This document shows, piece after piece, positions 58,901 to 64,000 of a DNA stretch of 64,000 bases; position 1 is the first letter of the stretch; the number at the start of each line of letters is the position of its first letter. Position numbers and translations under genes: made by a program. This stretch comes from Eucommia ulmoides (Eukaryota; Streptophyta; Magnoliopsida; Garryales; Eucommiaceae). Below the pieces are notes generated by a model. That model was not told the origin of the DNA. It made no database searches and worked only from the letters and a program-made list of their open reading frames with translations. Location of the stretch: assembly GCA_016647705.1 (NCBI GenBank), contig CM028333.1, forward strand, positions 24,608,243 to 24,672,242. Direction: 5' to 3'.

Positions 58901-61900
58901 CGTACAAGTCATTGTCTCAATGAACTTATCGTTACCACTATCTAAGCTTCATAGATATGAATGGCCAGAACAATAAATATAAAATGAAAATTCCTGGCCA
59001 ACCACAACTTGAAACTGCATGCAAGAGAAATCATTTTCTCATTAATGAAAGAAGGAAAAATAAGCTTGTGAAGGAAATTAACTAGGTCACTTATGCTTGG
59101 AAATATAGAGCAAACCAGGTACTAAATTAAACTTCAAGTAAATCAAAACCAATAATTAATAGCTCAATTTCAGCAGTTTGTTCATGGAAATATCCATCAT
59201 ATTTAAGCAAAAGGAAGAATGCAACACAAAATTTGACAATTAAAAGGCGAATTGCAGTCACTTTAAACATCAATATATGTGAAACATCTTTCCCATTGCT
59301 TGTCCCTTTTACCCTCTTACTTGGGAATGATTGTAGGTAATGCTATTAGATCATAATCAGATAAAGAAAAAAGGATTGTAAAAAGCCCTGTTCATTAAGT
59401 AACTTCTGTTGCAAGTGACAGTCAATGAAGTATAACACACACAAGAACAAGGATATAAAGAAACTTTCTGAAACATAAGATAATGCGCATACCCTGTATA
59501 TATAACTCCATCACCACCCCATTTCACACAGGTTACAGCAAGTGTATGGCCAGTGAGACATATTATGCACTTCCTCAATGAGACGTCCCATATGCGTGCA
59601 TCACCATCTTTGCTAGAACTTACAAAGCGACGGCAAGGAGCCTGGAGGTGAGCTGGTTCCCAAGATATACCAGTAATCCATTTCTTATGACCCTGAGTAA
59701 GTATTGATTATTAGAGCCACAAAAAATTGCTTTAAAAATCCTCTGAAGTGATGGAGAGACTTTGAAAAATTAAGCAACATTCAAGAAGTCGTGAAAAAAG
59801 CAAATAAACTCAAGGCTCAAAGGTAGCAGTATAGTTAGAGCTAGTCGACTGTGAAATAATCACTTCTAAGGTCGAGCAAGAATTGTTTGTGACAATGATA
59901 TTCCAATTCCAAAACTTGACGAGTGACAAATAATTGCACCAATCTTCATAAAATCATCCTATATATTGAAAAAAGTAAATAACCACTAACTGGTCTACAT
60001 TTGAATCTCATCTAATTAATTTAAAGCAAACACATGTTTGGCACAGGTGCAACTTATTTCTAATCTCTCTAGTTGTTTTTTGTTTTTCATCTTTTCTAGT
60101 ATTACAACATCCACTTCAAGTAAAAGTTCGTTGGACAAATTTGACACCTTATCTTGTAATGCAAGGAGGCAATGGAATGAAATCACTGATTGTAGTATCA
60201 AAGGCATAAATGCTTTTCTCATATCACCTTATCACTCAGGAAACCAGACAATCATCTTTTACAACACTCACTGGGACAACCTCGGCAATCACATAACCAC
60301 TTCTTTCCTACAAACTCATGAATCATGCATACACAAAAGTATTTGTCCACTATTTTCCCAAGTAGTAGTTGTACTAAAACACGAGGAAGTACTGACAAAG
60401 TCAAGATGTAAACCAAATATGCCAAGGCCATGTGAACAAAAGGGTAATTATCTTGAACCTATGTTGAGGTGTGATGGTGAGACCTTCCACTACACACATA
60501 CAAGAAGATGTGCTTACATGTACAAAGCATTGTCATTTAAGGTACGAGGTGTACTAAGGCGGAAAGATCCAGTGTAGCCTAGGTGCAAGGAGCGAGGCGG
60601 GGCTTGGGCTTCATTAAAGCAAGGCACATGTTTTTATAAACTTTTGCTCTTCTTATTTATGAACTCATGATACATTCAATGCATTCTTCATTGAAGGCCA
60701 CAACTGTAGCCTCACCTCAACTCTTGTGTGTCAAGCGCGCTTTTTACACAAATGGTAGAGAGAGATCACAAGATTGGCCTTAGAGATAACCGACTCACAA
60801 GAGCAAGAAAAAACAGCTCAAGTGATCTTACACCACAATAGTGAACCAATCTGAAAGAGTAGAGGCCTATATTCTCAAAAGTGATCCTTATAACTAAGAC
60901 CGGAAGAAAAATGAAAAGAAAGCTCAAATCTAGCATTAATCTCTGAATAACAAATGTTTCCAACATAAATCTGCCCAATGTCATTGAAACTAACACAATT
61001 ACCTTGAAGGCATCGAAGGACTAAATGTGCACAAATGCAATTCGTTTTTGATCATTGACACGCTTCTATCTGATTAAGCAGTTCATGCAGAAAGACATCC
61101 ACAAGATTAGCTTCCTAAGTTTGCACTACAACTCTCCTAGTTGTTTATAGACTACATTACATTCTTCTAGCTACCTATCGAGAACGAAATAAGAAAGAAC
61201 AAGAAATTCAACCTATTGACTATAATAATTGAAGTCTGGTTTCAACCCCATCCACCTTCACACCCACTACAACGATCCCACTGGAAAAGGATGTATTTAC
61301 AGTTACACTTATAGAAAATGATTAGGGATGGCATGGAAATATATGGACATTACAACAAGCGGATTGCCAGAAGGCTTCCCCGTCCGCGGATCCCAGCATA
61401 AAAGTTCCCCACTCTTGCTTCCACTAACAAGGTGCAAACCATCTGGTGACCATGCAATAGAAAGAACCCAATTCTTGTGACCTGTGAAAATGTGAAGTTG
61501 TTAGTGCTACACCAAAGAATCAACTAGCTCTTCCTCTCTTCCTATACATATTTATAGGCATGAAGCATTAGTTGTTTCCTTGTTCATTTTCATTTTTCAT
61601 GTTATACGACAAAGATAATCGTTTTTTTGGAAGTTTTAAATTTTATCTTGTAATTTTACTAATTCAATTTATAATTATAATTATTTGATTTGGTTAATGA
61701 GACTTCCTAGAGTCAATGTAGTCAAATTAGAGCTTATTATAAAAGGGTAGCTAAGTGCTACAAAGCCTCCGTTATGCACGGGTATAATAAGTAGTTTCCT
61801 AATATATATTATGACGTCGTTTTAACAAAACAAACTAATAATTGAAACTTAAATAATATCTAAGATCAAACCTGTGCAGGTAAACAATGGAGTCTGTGTA

Positions 61901-63284
61901 TTTAGGTCCCATAAACGGACAGTGGTATCTCCCGACCCACTTGCTAAGTGTCGTCCATCAGGACTAAAGGCAACTGAAAGTACAGCTTCCGTATGACCTG
62001 TAGTAACCGAAAACAAATATAATAAATTTAGTACTTCGCCATTTTGTATATGATTAATCAACTTGTTAAAGGTGAAAAATAAGAAAATTAACTAATATAA
62101 TCTCAAATTTTTATTCAACGAACAAAACAAATTCAGCAATTGGAAGTTCAAGAGAATAAACATGAATCGTGAAATTAAATTACACAAGGAGGATGATACC
62201 GGCAATTGTTGCAGAACAACGACTAACTGAACGAATTCGGAAAACTGCTTGTGGTTGATAAACTATGGTCACCACTTTCTCCACAGAAACTGCAAATATT
62301 CATTCAAAACCTTAGAATTCAGGCAATAGAACACAAGCAAAATATTTAGAACTAAATCAAATAAATCGAAAATGTTCCACTAACATTATTCATAATTCTA
62401 CTTACCTTTATTTTTTTGTAAATATGATCCCAGTTGGACAACAAGCTCTTGATCAGAAATATAAAAGGCATAAGGTAATTTTTCCTCCTGGGAAAATAAA
62501 GAAATTATAATTTAGATTAATCTGTTCACAGTGACACAAGATAACCGTCACCACAATTTTAGATTCTAAACTTTCATAACAATTTATCAATCACATATGA
62601 TCAGAAATCCAACTGAGGTCTGTCTTCTTTTCTTGTCAACCAGGTTCGACTTTCTAGGAATACTTCAGGAATTAAATCTTGAATTTAATCCTAAATACAA
62701 TAGGCCGACGGGAAGAGTGAAACATTAAGATCGCCCCCGGCTGATTACTCGAGGTGCGAATTGACACACAAAAAAACAAAAAAAAAATCCAACTGAATAG
62801 TGAATTTCTGGACGCAATTAAGGACCCATGAAACCTCCAAACTGCAGCATGTGAAGAAAACATATTTTCATAGCATCAGAAATTGCTTGAACATCAAACT
62901 TTCACCCATTGGTTCTCTCAAGCATATCCATACAGCAAACTCCAACCCAGAAAAATTCAGCAAAATACTCAAGAAAGTTTAAGCTAGTTTTTGAAATGCG
63001 CCGTGTTTCCTTCATGAACATGAACAAAACAAACTGCAGCAACGATCATCACACAAAAACCCTAAATATTTATACTATCATAAAAATATGCAGTGAAGAT
63101 TTCTTACGTTGTTGAGAAGCTTATTGACCATCTGCTGCAGCTCTTTAGTTCCAGCGTTTTGTGGAAGGTACATGGGAGGTCCTAATGCAACCCCTTCTGG
63201 GTCCTTCAGTTGGCACATCACGTTGTTACCATTGTTGCTCAAGTCTCCCAATTCCGCCGTTTCGACTTCCATGGTGGTCGCCAT
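55904..63284 (-). CDS. NLE: Notchless homolog, WD40 ribosome-assembly factor
   Basis: Thirteen exons read leftward and join in frame to 484 aa: 63108-63284, 62406-62487, 62200-62289, 61872-61997, 61354-61481, 59493-59692, 58096-58159, 57349-57459, 56737-56874, 56507-56649, 56365-56419, 56097-56153, 55904-55987. Every junction is GT..AG. Residues about 20-115 are the NLE ubiquitin-like domain ([37 protein letters not shown]). From residue 117 a WD40 propeller of about eight blades follows, with [74 protein letters not shown], and the family's ending [15 protein letters not shown] plus LKLWMG. NLE (yeast Rsa4) binds the AAA-ATPase Midasin through its N-terminal domain to release assembly factors from pre-60S particles in the nucleolus/nucleoplasm. 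Length agrees with the family (about 475-485 aa). No lesions seen. Confidence 0.95.
57045..57068 (+). other. G-run cluster in an NLE intron (possible G-quadruplex)
   Basis: Runs of seven to eight G separated by single T at 57045-57051, 57053-57060 and 57062-57068, with smaller runs at 56995-57012. The G-rich strand is the template strand for NLE transcription. Confidence 0.5.
59693..61353. other. Largest NLE intron
   Basis: A 1.66-kb intron, far longer than its neighbours. It contains a plus-strand open frame of 179 codons (60038-60577) of unknown nature and a GC-richer patch (about 60580-60640) with GGCTTGGGCTTC-like words. No transposon ends were recognised. Confidence 0.4.
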
Positions 63285-63720
63285 GGACGAACAGAGAGTG
63301 AAAGCGAAGTTGCCGAATTTAGGGTTTTGGAGTTTGGACTTTCGGTCTGGTGGTTTTACCGCTGAAAGTCAGCATGAGAATTTAGGGAAAATTACACTTT
63401 ACCCCTTTAAAAAATTAAATTACACTTCAGCCCCCCTCCGTTTTGGTTCGAACTTCTCCCCCCTCTCACTCTCTTGCCCCTGTCTAGATGAAGGCCTCAT
63501 CTTGTCCGCCTATGGTTTTTTCCAGTCCGATAAGCACCTGAAACCTTGAAAACCACGTTAATGGAAAATCCACATGTTTTGACTTCAACCAAACAGCTCT
63601 GATGATGAAGACTGAAAGCCTTTTCTACCATTCATACTTCAAAGCCCACAAAAATGGTGTAGATAACATTGAGCTCTTACTATAAGTTCTGCAGAAGTAA
63701 CCAAAATCAGATCCTGCAAC
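63285..63720. promoter_or_regulatory. Shared divergent promoter region, NLE / NAGLU-like
   Basis: 436 bp separates the two ATGs. It contains a telo-box near NLE and a TGGGCT (minus strand) at about 63646-63651 resembling a site II element. A pyrimidine-rich stretch (63421-63480) lies in between. Confidence 0.5.
63318..63328 (-). promoter_or_regulatory. Telo-box (AAAACCCTAAA)
   Basis: Read on the minus strand, 34 bp upstream of the NLE ATG. This motif is common in promoters of plant ribosomal-protein and ribosome-assembly genes, which suits NLE's role. Confidence 0.6.
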
Positions 63721-63930
63721 ATGTGCAGTTTGAAGTTGTTGTTTTTGATTGTTCTAGTACCGTTATGTTCATCACTAACATCAGAGAAGTCGACGGAAAT
63801 GGAGACTCTGGTGGCTCGGCTGGACAGCCGGCGGTCATCTCCGGCCGTTCAAGAATCTGCAGCCAAGGGTGTTCTGCGGAGATTGCTTCCCACGCATTTG
63901 TCCAGCTTCGAATTCAAAATTGTTTCCAAG
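63721..63930 (+). CDS. Alpha-N-acetylglucosaminidase-like protein, first exon (partial gene)
   Basis: Exon 1 encodes 70 aa and ends at a GT donor (AAG|GTAATG, 63930/63931); the rest of the gene lies outside the window. Residues 1-20 form a signal peptide (MCSLKLLFLIVLVPLCSSLT), so the protein enters the secretory pathway. The segment VQESAAKGVLRRLLPTHLSS and FEFKIVSK matches the N-terminal domain of plant NAGLU-family glycosidases (lysosomal/vacuolar hydrolases that remove terminal alpha-N-acetylglucosamine). It is transcribed away from NLE. The assignment rests on about 40 residues; the catalytic domain is not in view. Confidence 0.7.
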
Positions 63931-64000
63931 GTAATGATTTCACTGTGGTTTCCAGTTTATTTTCGAACTTTTTCAGCCACTTTGGGATGAATTCCGGCAA

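Overview
This is nuclear DNA of a flowering plant, almost certainly a eudicot. It is AT-rich, has spliced genes with GT..AG introns, and is dominated by nested LTR retrotransposons. Three host loci can be read: (1) a six-exon NADPH-dependent reductase of the cinnamoyl-CoA-reductase-like / phenylacetaldehyde-reductase family (45407-48187, +); (2) a complete 13-exon Notchless/NLE WD40 gene for 60S ribosome assembly (55904-63284, -); (3) the first exon of an alpha-N-acetylglucosaminidase-like gene (63721-63930, +), whose remainder lies beyond the window. Genes 2 and 3 are divergent and share a promoter region of about 436 bp. The species cannot be named from the sequence.

Left part (1-12.7 kb): an unrecognised short gene-like ORF, a decayed transposon-associated coiled-coil gene (6464-8946, -), and two related non-autonomous Athila-like LTR elements. 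One (987-6328) keeps only gag remnants. The other (9236-12147) has a truncated 5' LTR and a 3' LTR enlarged by tandem repeats. From 12.7 to 16.4 kb lies low-complexity AT-rich DNA with a minisatellite and a TTC microsatellite.

Middle (16.4-30 kb): a partial duplicate of the reductase gene's tail (last intron, last exon, 3' flank) is split by a full-length but decayed Athila-like Ty3/gypsy element (17058-29554). That element has a tRNA-Asp primer site, gag, protease, RT/RNase H, integrase and a third ORF of the 'putative plant transposon protein' type. Its two LTRs carry GC-rich palindrome arrays just upstream of a TATA box. A similar array sits ahead of the leader and apparent intron of the third ORF.

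30-45 kb is a Russian-doll of transposons, mostly in minus orientation. A broken Ty1/copia element (30736-32530 plus 42064-about 45046) is interrupted by a second copia-type element with 2.4-kb LTRs and only gag-like coding capacity (32531-42063, ATGAT target duplication). The second element's 5' LTR is interrupted by a 2,058-bp giant foldback of Mutator type with a perfect 11-bp target duplication. The first element's LTR is interrupted by a 1,011-bp PIF/Harbinger-type element with TTA duplication.

45-64 kb is gene-bearing. Between the reductase and NLE lie a 4.1-kb insertion bounded by 48-bp direct repeats, a foldback MITE, and a cluster of hAT-like MITE sequences. I found no tRNA, rRNA, CRISPR or intact autonomous transposon. 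The most interesting unexplained signals are the palindrome arrays shared by LTRs and an internal ORF leader, the giant foldback, and the split gene-tail duplication.
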